Assembly (NCBI GenBank): GCA_002439755.1
Contig: DJPH01000014.1
Coordinates: 23,564-87,563 of the forward strand
DNA: 64,000 nucleotides
Source of the DNA: Prevotellaceae bacterium UBA6417
GTDB lineage: Bacteria; Bacteroidota; Bacteroidia; Bacteroidales; Bacteroidaceae
Reading direction: 5' to 3'
Below are positions 19,696 to 29,000 of this stretch, one piece after another. Both the position numbers and the translations under genes were made by a program. Numbering within the stretch: position 1 is the stretch's first letter; each line of letters begins with the position of its first letter. The notes under the pieces are model-generated. The model was not told the DNA's origin. It saw only the letters and a list, made by a program, of their open reading frames with translations, and ran no database searches.

Positions 19696-22600
19696 ATGAA
19701 AGATATAAGAAGAAATTATTATTTGAGAAGGGCCTTCGGTATTGGTTTCGGCCTCATCTTCTTGACCGGAATTTCTCCTATGTATGCTCAAGACATCGAA
19801 GATGGTGATGAGGCAGAGGAGGAAGTAACGGAGCAAGTTGCCAAAAAACGCCCTTTGCCTGCCGGTCCTACTTATCAGATGAAAGAGATTTCCGGACAAA
19901 TTTTTGATGCCGCTACTCGCAAGCCGCTTGCCGGTGTCCAGGTTCAGGCATTGAATGATATCCGTTATACAGCGATGACGGAAGAGGATGGGCGCTATAA
20001 GATATCTGTGCCTGTATTTGTTACTGCCTTGTATGTTGCTACACCCGAATACAATCCTGTTCAAGTGGCAATAAAGGATGGTCCGATTAATGTGAATTTA
20101 TACAGTTCTGTTTTCAAATCGTTCTTCAAGAATGGTACGGAAGTCTTTAGGTCACAATCTGCAGCAACTGAAAATTCGTCAGCCTTAACTGTGGAGCAAG
20201 ACATCGAAGGCCAGCTGAATGGAACAGTACGGACCATGTCGCGCGGTGGCCTGCCGGCACAAGGTGCTGCCATGTTCATCAATGGTTTCAATTCGCTCAA
20301 TGCAACCGCTCAGCCTTTGGTCGTAGTCGACGGTGTCATATGGGACATGCAGTATGACCGCAGTGCTATTCATGCAGGTTTCATCAATAATGTCTTTGCA
20401 TCTTTGGACCCTGAAGATGTGGAAAGTGTTCGTGTTCTTGATACGGGAACAGCTCTCTACGGTGCCAAGGGCGCAAATGGTGTCATTGAAATAACCACAA
20501 AGCGTGGCCGTAACCGTGCAACAAGAATCGGTGTTCGCATTTATGGTGGAGTTGAAACTACGCCCAAGACATTGGATGTAATGAGCGGTAATCAGTATAG
20601 AAGCTATCTTACTGAGATTTTAGGCACATATGTTCCTTCCAATCCCAGTGATCGCTTGACATACTTGCAGCTGATTTCCAGCCGTCCTTTCATGAACGAA
20701 GATCCTAATTATACGTTCTATGACATCTATCATAACAATGAAAACTGGCAGAAAGATCTTTATCACACTGCCGTAACTCAGAATTACCGAGTTAATGTGC
20801 AAGGTGGTGATGAGATAGCCATGTATGCGTTGTCATTAGGTTACACAAGTTCTGATGCAACAGCAAAGGATAACGATTTCAACCGTTTGAATATCCGTTT
20901 CAATACTGACATCAATATGACGGATCGTCTGTCAACAGCCTTTGACATCTCTTATTCGCGGTCGGCTTATAATATGCGTGACAATGGTTGGGCTGAGGAT
21001 TATTCGAAGTCAAACATCGCATCTCCTAATGTGTTAGGACTTATTAATGCTCCGATGATAAGCAAGTATGCATACTATGTGTATTGGGATGAAGCTCAGC
21101 AGAGAAACCTCTTGACTCCTGCCAGCAATATTTATGCCGGTAAGAATTATACCGATAGCAACAACCCGTTCCGTTTCGGTGAAGATTATGGTACTGCAGC
21201 TTTGGCCAATCCGTATTGGATACTTGAGAACGGTCAGGGTGACAATAAGAACTATGAAGAGCAGACACAGTTCACTTTGAACTTCAATCCCAAGTTCCAG
21301 TTGAACTCTTGGCTGACGATAGGAGATCGTTTCAGTTATGTCATGAACCGTACTTCTGAGCTCTATTATATGCCTAACAATGGTACCCCGCAGAAATTTG
21401 TTGATGGCTTAGGCGCTGTAACAAGTGCTGTAAGGTCTCAATTCGCTGATGAAAGTGCCATTGCAAATAACTTCTATTTGCATGCTGACAAGCATATGGG
21501 TGAGCATACGTTGTCTGCAACTGCAGGATTCCGTTTCAACACGTTTAACTTCTCGAACAGTTACACCAACGGTTACAATAACTCTAATGACAAGATGCCT
21601 AATTTGTCCTATTCTTTGCAGTATCTTACATATGGAGGTACCAATGACACTTGGACCAATCTTGCCTACTACCTGGATGCTCACTACAATTATCTGAACC
21701 GCTACTTCCTCGATGCAACTGTAACTGCTGAGGCATCATCCCGTTTCGGCAAGAATACCAAGGAAGGAGTCAAATTGTTCGGTGTGAAGTGGGCTACATT
21801 CCCGTCGATACGTGCAGCGTGGCTGATATCATCTGAGCCATGGTTCAACTTCAAGCCGGTAAATTATCTGAAGTTATCTGCCGGTTATGAAGAGTCAGGT
21901 AACGACAATATCGATTACTACGCAAGTCGTACATATTTCTCGAATGAAAAATTCCTGAATACTTCGACAGCTTTGACTCTTGCCAATATTGCCAATTCCG
22001 AAATACAGTGGGAGACGACCCGCCGCCTCAATGCAGGTTTGGAAACGAGCTTGTTGGACAATCGCTTGAACTTGGGAGTCAACTTCTTTTGGAGCAAGAC
22101 ATCCAATTTGTTGACCTTGCAGAATCTGAACTATCTGACCGGTCTTCCTTCCATGTGGTCTAACAATGGTGCATTGAAGAATACCGGAGCCAGTGTAAAC
22201 ATCAGTGGAATAGTTGTCAATTCGAAGAATTTCACTTGGGAACTTGGTTTCAGTGTAGGCCACTATAAGAATGAAATCACCGAGCTTCCCGACAATGACC
22301 TTATGAAGCTGTACAATCTGAATGAAGATGGCAGCAAGGGTGACATCTATAAGACATTCCAGGGTTATACGTCTTCCATTTATGGAACAAACAATATCCT
22401 GACCAGTGTCGGCAATGCCGCAGGTGTTTTCTACGGATATCAGACCAAGGGCGTTTTTGCTGACGAAGCAGAAGCATCAACAGCCGGTAAGTTCGGATAT
22501 TTGAGATATCCAACCGGTTACGTAGGAGACTCCTATCGTAATTTCAAGGCCGGTGATGTTCATTTTGTAGATCAGAATGGCGATGGTTGGATTTCAGAAG

Positions 22601-23130
22601 CCGATATGGTCAAGATAGGCGATCCTAATCCTGATGTATATGGCAATATATTCACGAGCTTTGGCTTCTTGAAGAATTTCAAGCTTGATGTCATTTTCAA
22701 ATATTCTTTGGGTAATGACATCTATAACTACCAGGCTTCCCAACTGGAGCAATCCAGCAATCTGTGGAATCAGACAACGGCTGTTCTCAACCGTTGGACA
22801 CACAATGGGCAAGTAACCGACATGCCTCGTGCTGTGCTTACGTCAAGTACTGAGTGGGTCAACAACGAACGGTTCTCAGACCGTTGGATTGAAGATGGCT
22901 CTTTCCTTAAGTTGAAGAAAGTACGTTTGACATACAAATTACCTCTATCACTCTCTTGGTTGCAAGGATTTACTGTTTGGGGTGAAGCAAACAACCTGTT
23001 CACCCTCACCAAATACAGAGGTCTGGATCCCGAGGTTTCTTGTGGTAACGGTGTATTATATCAGGGTATAGATTCAGGAATGTTGCCTCAGTCCCGTTCT
23101 TTCAACTTTGGTGTAACTATTAACTTGTAA
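19696..23130 (+). CDS. SusC/RagA-family TonB-dependent outer-membrane transporter, second module
   Basis: A 1,144-residue protein. The signal peptide (about 1-33, ending SPMYAQ) is followed by a strongly acidic stretch (EDGDEAEEE). A carboxypeptidase-regulatory-like domain (about 57-135, EISGQIFDAATRKPLAG) comes next, then a plug with the AKGANGVIEITTKRG signature and a barrel with DQNGDGWISEADMVKIGD near its end. It differs clearly in sequence from the first SusC, so it is not a recent duplicate and may handle a different part of the same ligand. It is cotranscribed with the FAS1 gene 26 bp upstream and the SusD gene 12 bp downstream. Confidence 0.93.
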   Translation: MKDIRRNYYLRRAFGIGFGLIFLTGISPMYAQDIEDGDEAEEEVTEQVAKKRPLPAGPTYQMKEISGQIFDAATRKPLAGVQVQALNDIRYTAMTEEDGRYKISVPVFVTALYVATPEYNPVQVAIKDGPINVNLYSSVFKSFFKNGTEVFRSQSAATENSSALTVEQDIEGQLNGTVRTMSRGGLPAQGAAMFINGFNSLNATAQPLVVVDGVIWDMQYDRSAIHAGFINNVFASLDPEDVESVRVLDTGTALYGAKGANGVIEITTKRGRNRATRIGVRIYGGVETTPKTLDVMSGNQYRSYLTEILGTYVPSNPSDRLTYLQLISSRPFMNEDPNYTFYDIYHNNENWQKDLYHTAVTQNYRVNVQGGDEIAMYALSLGYTSSDATAKDNDFNRLNIRFNTDINMTDRLSTAFDISYSRSAYNMRDNGWAEDYSKSNIASPNVLGLINAPMISKYAYYVYWDEAQQRNLLTPASNIYAGKNYTDSNNPFRFGEDYGTAALANPYWILENGQGDNKNYEEQTQFTLNFNPKFQLNSWLTIGDRFSYVMNRTSELYYMPNNGTPQKFVDGLGAVTSAVRSQFADESAIANNFYLHADKHMGEHTLSATAGFRFNTFNFSNSYTNGYNNSNDKMPNLSYSLQYLTYGGTNDTWTNLAYYLDAHYNYLNRYFLDATVTAEASSRFGKNTKEGVKLFGVKWATFPSIRAAWLISSEPWFNFKPVNYLKLSAGYEESGNDNIDYYASRTYFSNEKFLNTSTALTLANIANSEIQWETTRRLNAGLETSLLDNRLNLGVNFFWSKTSNLLTLQNLNYLTGLPSMWSNNGALKNTGASVNISGIVVNSKNFTWELGFSVGHYKNEITELPDNDLMKLYNLNEDGSKGDIYKTFQGYTSSIYGTNNILTSVGNAAGVFYGYQTKGVFADEAEASTAGKFGYLRYPTGYVGDSYRNFKAGDVHFVDQNGDGWISEADMVKIGDPNPDVYGNIFTSFGFLKNFKLDVIFKYSLGNDIYNYQASQLEQSSNLWNQTTAVLNRWTHNGQVTDMPRAVLTSSTEWVNNERFSDRWIEDGSFLKLKKVRLTYKLPLSLSWLQGFTVWGEANNLFTLTKYRGLDPEVSCGNGVLYQGIDSGMLPQSRSFNFGVTINL

Positions 23131-23142
23131 AAATGCGAAACA

Positions 23143-25401
23143 ATGAAAAATAGATCGTTTATATCAATATTCGCCATTCTGTTTGCGGTCACTTTCACGG
23201 CTTCATCTTGCGATGACATGCTGACGCCTGAACTGAAACGTTATAGTGAAAACTATGCTCAAGACTCGGTTTATTCTGCTTTCGGTATATTGAAGAGTCT
23301 TCAGAATGTTGGTTCACGTTCAGTCTTGCTTGATGCAGCGCGCAGCGACCTTTCCACGACGGGCATCTATACCTCTGATTCCATCAAGAGTATAGCTGAT
23401 TTTGAGAATCCCGAAGATGGTGACAATAAGTTGCTCAATGCTGCCGATTATTACCATATTATCAACTCCTGCAACTTCTATATGGCGCGCGTCGACACTT
23501 TGCTTGAAAAGAACGGTGTGCCTGAGATGAAGCGAGAGTATGCACAGATTCAGGCCATCCGTGCCTGGACATATTTGCAGCTTGTGCGTTTCTATGGAAG
23601 CGTACCGTTCATCACCGAACCAGTAGCCACTACCGAGCAGGCCACTTATTTGGAAAAGAATGCACCTCGTGTCAACAAGACCAATCTTGCAGATATGCTT
23701 CTTGAGGCCGGTCTGTACCGTGCATACGAGTTGCAGAAGCAGTATGGCATGCCCAATTATGGTGAAATAAACAATGGTTACAGCCGTTATACTACTTTGC
23801 GCATGTTCGTGCCTATCCAGTTGGTGCTGGGCGATGCCTACCTGATGCAGAATCAGTATCAGAAGGCTGCAGAGACTTATTATGATTATCTGACTGATAC
23901 CAAGATTGGTTCTCCAAATGACAGGAATGAAGTATTCAAGGTGGGTTATGAGACGAATTATCGTGACGGACAAATCGCCGGTTATACTTTGAGATCCAAT
24001 GATTGGGCAGAATGCATGAAATTCAATACGGATGAGCAGCTTTTCGTAACAATTGGCGCTGCCAATTCCACCATGGGTAAGATGCTGACTGACGTAGCTC
24101 AGACGTTCGGCTTCAAGACTTCTTCAACTGTGAGCGGCTCTTCGGGTTCTGTATCAGTAGAGCCCAACGAGAGCTACCAGCAGATACTTCCGTCGAAGAA
24201 TTACTTGTCGTTGAACGAGCAGCAACATTATTGCAAATGGGAGTCGCAGAACGGTGTAGAAACAATCATTTATTTCGATGATTTGGCAGATGGCCGCTTG
24301 TATGGCACTGCACCCGAATATGAGTTCACACGTGGTGAGAAATCACGCATCATCGACAAGTATGCGATTGGTTCGATGCTTTATTCCTCTACGTCTTGGG
24401 GTGCTTCGTCCAATTTCTTCAGCATGCAGTATCATATCACGTTGTATCGTAAGGCCTTGCTTTATTTGCGATTCGCAGAAGCCATCAACCGTATGGGCTT
24501 CCCGCAGATAGCTTTCGGTGTATTGAAAGACGGCCTTTGGCGTCAGACTTTCCCGACATTGGACTATAAGACCATCGATGGTAACAAGTATTATATCAAC
24601 AAGAAAGACACTTTGGGCATATTCCTGCCCAAGAAGGATGAGGCCGGCAATGTCATCGTAGACTCCTTAGGTGTGGCTGTTCTCGATACATGTCTGTTTG
24701 CCGACGGTTATGCTGCCGACACAACTTTGATACAGAGGAATGTTCCCTATCTTTCTTCAGAGCCTAAGGCTTATGCCGGCGGTATGTATTACGTGACACT
24801 CGATGAGATGGTGCGTGCCGAGAAGTACAAGTTCCTCTCTGAGTTCTGGACCAAGGACCTGTGGAATAATCAGGAGTTGGAGAGTGGTAATTTCCGTGCC
24901 GGTATTCATTCGCGCGGCTGTGGCAACACGGGTGGTCATCAGGATACGGTTTACACTTATGCCAAGATGGTTGCCAAGAAAGTTGCTGCCAACCGTGCCC
25001 GTCTGAACGGCCTGCCTTATCAGTCGCAGGTTGAGTTGGAAAACAGATTGCATATAGGCGACATGCTGTTGACTGAATCGGCTGTGCTGCCCGACTCAGT
25101 TGCCGCTCAGTATGCTGATGTCACAAGAATCACAGATGATGAGATTATCAATGCTGTAGAAGACCTTATTATTGACGAGTGCGCCCTTGAAACAGCGTTT
25201 GAAGGTCACCGTTTCACTGACTTGCTGCGTTTTGCCGACCACAAGACCGATGCGGGCATGAATGGTAACGACTGGTTTGCATGGAAAATGGCTCGCCGCA
25301 ACAATTCTGCAACAGACGATGCCTCTATGTACGATGCAGGCATTTATGCCAAGATGCAGGACGACACCTATAAGTTCTTCCAATTACCGAAGAAAAAATA
25401 A
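23143..25401 (+). CDS. SusD/RagB-family lipoprotein, second module
   Basis: A 752-residue lipoprotein, longer than the usual 500-600 residues of the family. The signal peptide ends in FTASSCDDM, with Cys then two Asp. The family pattern is present: AQIQAIRAWTYLQLVRFYGSVPFI near 125-150 and the C-terminal DECALETAFEGHRFTDLLRFA. The extra length lies in the middle and C-terminal half, including a segment around 480-540 with alternating Asp/Gly/Lys turns. It is the ligand-binding partner of the second SusC. A strong terminator follows, closing the six-gene cluster. Confidence 0.9.
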   Translation: MKNRSFISIFAILFAVTFTASSCDDMLTPELKRYSENYAQDSVYSAFGILKSLQNVGSRSVLLDAARSDLSTTGIYTSDSIKSIADFENPEDGDNKLLNAADYYHIINSCNFYMARVDTLLEKNGVPEMKREYAQIQAIRAWTYLQLVRFYGSVPFITEPVATTEQATYLEKNAPRVNKTNLADMLLEAGLYRAYELQKQYGMPNYGEINNGYSRYTTLRMFVPIQLVLGDAYLMQNQYQKAAETYYDYLTDTKIGSPNDRNEVFKVGYETNYRDGQIAGYTLRSNDWAECMKFNTDEQLFVTIGAANSTMGKMLTDVAQTFGFKTSSTVSGSSGSVSVEPNESYQQILPSKNYLSLNEQQHYCKWESQNGVETIIYFDDLADGRLYGTAPEYEFTRGEKSRIIDKYAIGSMLYSSTSWGASSNFFSMQYHITLYRKALLYLRFAEAINRMGFPQIAFGVLKDGLWRQTFPTLDYKTIDGNKYYINKKDTLGIFLPKKDEAGNVIVDSLGVAVLDTCLFADGYAADTTLIQRNVPYLSSEPKAYAGGMYYVTLDEMVRAEKYKFLSEFWTKDLWNNQELESGNFRAGIHSRGCGNTGGHQDTVYTYAKMVAKKVAANRARLNGLPYQSQVELENRLHIGDMLLTESAVLPDSVAAQYADVTRITDDEIINAVEDLIIDECALETAFEGHRFTDLLRFADHKTDAGMNGNDWFAWKMARRNNSATDDASMYDAGIYAKMQDDTYKFFQLPKKK

Positions 25402-25425
25402 GAAAGTTCTTTTTCATATCATTTG

Positions 25426-25455
25426 ACCCGGGCAAAACTTGCCCGGGTTTTTATT
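25426..25455 (+). terminator. Terminator of the FAS1-SusC-SusD cluster
   Basis: ACCCGGGCAA (25426-25435) and TTGCCCGGGT (25439-25448) form a perfect 10-bp stem with a three-base loop. TTTTTATTT follows the stem. It starts 24 bases after the second SusD stop. Confidence 0.85.
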
Positions 25456-25509
25456 TGGTTTGTAAGTAAGCAGTTACCGGTTCAATGTGATTCTTTCATT
25501 TAGCATACT

Positions 25510-25682
25510 TGCAGAGTATACGGTTCGTGCTTGCGATGTGTACAGATCGCAGGGTGCGATGTGCCGCATTGCAGGGTGCGATGTGTACAGATCGTTGTAT
25601 GCGATGTGTATAGATCGCAGGGTGCAATGTGCCGCATTGTAGGGTGCGATGTGTACAGATCGCACGGTCTGATGTGCCATTC
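25510..25682. repeat. TGTACA-core tandem array B
   Basis: About seven tandem units of 22-23 bp. Two unit types alternate in part: TGCGATGTGTACAGATCGCA followed by GGG, and TGCGATGTGCCGCATTGCA followed by GGG. Each is a near-palindrome. Three units carry TGTACA and one carries TGTATA. The array lies between the terminator of the SusCD cluster and the promoter of the large modular protein. No coding potential is credible, although short frames run through it. Confidence 0.8.
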
Positions 25683-25896
25683 CTTGATTTAGGTTGACTC
25701 GGATTTGAGCCGGGTCCAGGCAAATGTTGACTCCGGCTTGACGTTATTACCGATTGAGGTTGCTTTCATCCTTGTCCCTGTTTGGGGTCGCTTCACCGGA
25801 TATTATCCCGTTCTGGGACTGACTTGATGGCGTAACGTGAAAGGGAGAACGACAGGACAAACAGCCTTTTCTTTCAGAAAAAGGCCTTGCTCGGCT

Positions 25897-25924
25897 TTTG
25901 TGTAAGCAAGAATTATTATATTTG
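25897..25924 (+). promoter_or_regulatory. Promoter of the large modular surface protein
   Basis: TTTG (25897-25900), a 16-nt spacer and TATATTTG (25917-25924), followed by CAG. The expected transcript starts near 25930, about 50 nt before the ATG at 25982, which supports 25982 as the natural start of the gene. Confidence 0.65.
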
Positions 25925-25981
25925 CAGCTGAAAGATTACAGGGAGCTTTCATTCACTCAGATTTCATTATTAATTCATAAT

Positions 25982-26035
25982 ATGAGAAGATACATTTATT
26001 TATTGACACTCCTGCTATTGTGCCCCCCCTTTTGA
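25982..26035 (+). other. Signal-peptide start cut off by a C7 tract
   Basis: ATG 25982 opens a 17-residue frame (MRRYIYLLTLLLLCPPF) that ends at TGA 26033-26035. A run of seven C residues lies at 26023-26029. One additional C would join it in frame to the large protein that follows and give a complete signal peptide, LLTLLLLCPPLLSAAKA. As written, the signal peptide is separated from the body by a frameshift. The cause could be a sequencing error, phase variation by slipped-strand mispairing, or a true mutation. Confidence 0.75.
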
Positions 26036-29000
26036 GTGCGGCTAAGGCAGATGACAATGTACCCAAGGCGGATATATTGGACGTCGTATTTAACAGTGAC
26101 GGAACTGCAGTCGACATTTCGCCGATGCAGAACGAAGTGCAGGTAATCGGCCAGTCGGCCATTGAGGTCTACTTCAACGAGACTTACAAAATGAACATTC
26201 CACGGTTTACCAATCCGTGGAGCGGTACTGCAACACACTATTACAAGGTGGATTATGAAAACAACGAGGCATTCAAGTCGGCTTTGGCCGATGGCCATAC
26301 CTTAGAAACCCTGGTCAAGGCAGACTATAGTGGTTCTCTTCCCAACAAAGAATGCAAACCTTTCAGTTCGCACCAGACTGGTGGTACAGGCCTGATGCTT
26401 TGTAAAACGGGCAAGAGTGTTAATGGTGGAAACGAATTTACGTTCCTTCCTTATATTGGCGAGTCTTATCGTTATACAGTTAGCGGTGTAACGCCTCAAC
26501 CTAAGATATTCTATCATGTTGTAGGCGTGTGGAACAAAGAAGAAGGCAAAACCTATATATACGTAGATGGTGAATTAAAAGGAACTACCGAAGTAGAAGG
26601 CGAGTTCAAATTTCCTACTGCCAAAAGCGGCTGGTTTGGCATCGGCTGCGACCCATCCGGCAATAAAGGTAATACTTCTTGGACAGGTGAGGTAGCTATT
26701 GCGCGCATCTATAACGACCCTCTTACGGCAGACCAGGTGGCTGCCCTATACAAGCAAGTAGATGTCGGTGTTGATTATTCGCAGATGCTCCAGAATACGA
26801 TAGACAGCATTGTTTCCATCGATCAGAAATATGCCATTGGCAATGACCCCGGCTGCTATACGCAAGAAGTGTTTGATAAGTACAATGCAGCTTATCTTGA
26901 TGTTTTCCAAAAGGCACAGAATGCGGCCTACAATGGAGTTAACAAGGAAGAATACGAGATGTTGCGTTCACAGTTGCTCAATGCCTACAATGAGCTTCAG
27001 ACGCAATATAATCCGTTGGCCGAAGGCTATTATTATATCGTAAGCAAGCAAGCCGCGTTTGCATCTCTTCAACCTGACGTGCAGAAGGCAATGTATGCCA
27101 AGGCCGACAGCAGGCTGTATTGGGGAAATCTAGACATGCAGAAGGCAATGTATGCCTTCCATCTTCGTAAGACCGACGATGGCAACTTTACCATCCAGAA
27201 TGTTGCCACGAAAGAATATATCCGCTGTGTGACTGACGAAACGGGACACCATACCGACGCCTCCAGCTTTCAGGTTGAGCTTTCCAAAGAGCCGGATGCC
27301 AGCTACGAACAATTCGTCAGATTCCTTGGCGTAGGTCAGTTCAACATCGGCAACACGGGCAATTCCCGCCCCTACAACGCTGACGGCAATCAGAGCGGCT
27401 ATGGAATAAGCGGACGCGTGACCACATGGAACGGAGCTCTCAATAGCGAGTCTGCCTGGGCTTTCAGCCGCATCACCGACGATGCACTAATCAAAGAATT
27501 TGAAGAAAACGGAGCAAAGCAGGTAATGGCCGACAGACTGCAGGATGCCATCACTGCAGCTCGTACATCAAGTGCCAAGGCCTATGACTATACCAAGCTC
27601 ATCACTGATGCGGGGCAGATATCCTCAAATGCACAAAGTACAACCAACGGATCTACATATGCGGGGTTGATAGATGGACAAAGCGTAACCATCTTCCATT
27701 CTGTTTGGGACGGAACTTTCGCCACACCTCAGGTCGAAGGCCTTGGATGGCATAACCTGCAATTCAATATAGGTCGCCCTGTAAGCAAGATTAAATTCCA
27801 TTTTGATGGCCGCGACAACTCAGACGGCTATCACGACAATCCCACCCACATCACCCTATATGCTACCAACGATGACAATCTTGGTGCCAGCACCGCTGCA
27901 GCCGATTCGGCCATGTGGACTGAAATCGTAGATATGGGGCAGAAAGAATACGGTTTCCCCGGAGACCAAAACCTTGTGTCGTATGACTCTCCCGAGATAG
28001 ACCTCAAGGGCTCTTACAAGTATCTTCGCTTTGTGGTGAAGCATGTGTCTACGCAGGAAACAAAGCGTGTCAACAAGTTTGCCACACCGAGCGTTACCGG
28101 TGTCACATTCAACTTGAGCGAATTCCAAATCTATGATGCCGTACCGGCCGCTACTTCCGAATACTACAAAGTGCCTGGCATGAAAGAAGCTTGCGATGCG
28201 CTCGATGCTCTTATCTCAGCTGCACAAGAAAAGATGACAAACCTTACTGTGACAGAGGAAGACATCCGTGCCATAGAAGAACAAGCCGTCAAGATAGAGG
28301 CACTCTATGTAGACCGCGAATTCTTTGGCAATCAACTTGCAACGTTGCTTCAACGTGCCGATGGACTTTATAATGAAGTGCGTGGAACGAGTGTTCCGCT
28401 TGTGCTCAACGCATCACAGCTGAGCACCAACAGCGTCAGTTCGTCCGATTATGGAAGTCTCGAACATCTGATAGATGGCCAGATAGACCAAAAACACAAT
28501 TTCCACTCGGTATGGATTACTGACCCGATGAAGAATGCCAACATCACTCCCGAAGAGTGGGAGGCTGCCATGGCTTCTGCCGGAAAGACCTTCGTAGGTC
28601 ATGGCTATCATAACCTGCAAGTAAAATTGAACGAACCGCAGTCCAAGTTCTGGTTTGAATATTACAGCCGCACGGGCGATTCCTATATCGACAATCCGAA
28701 CGACATAGAGATTTATGTCACAAACGACGATGAGCTGGGTGCCACCCCTGACCAGGCCGATATAGACAAGTGGACCCGCATTACCGAGCTGACCGAAGGC
28801 TTCCCCGGTGTGGTGGCAGGTGTCCGTTATGTCTCTCCCGAAATAGACCTTGGAGACAGTTATAAGTATATTCGCTTTGTCATCAAGAACACGGCCATGG
28901 TCGGCACTGTATCCAATCGCACATTCGCAAATCCCGAAGTAACCGGCATTACCTGGAGCATCGGTGAAATGCAGCTGTATTCAGGCCTTAGTCCGGAACG

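Noticed and set aside
25474..25723. Similar repetitive minus-strand frames over array B
   Set aside because: Same reason: by-product of a repeat unit that lacks stop codons in some frames.
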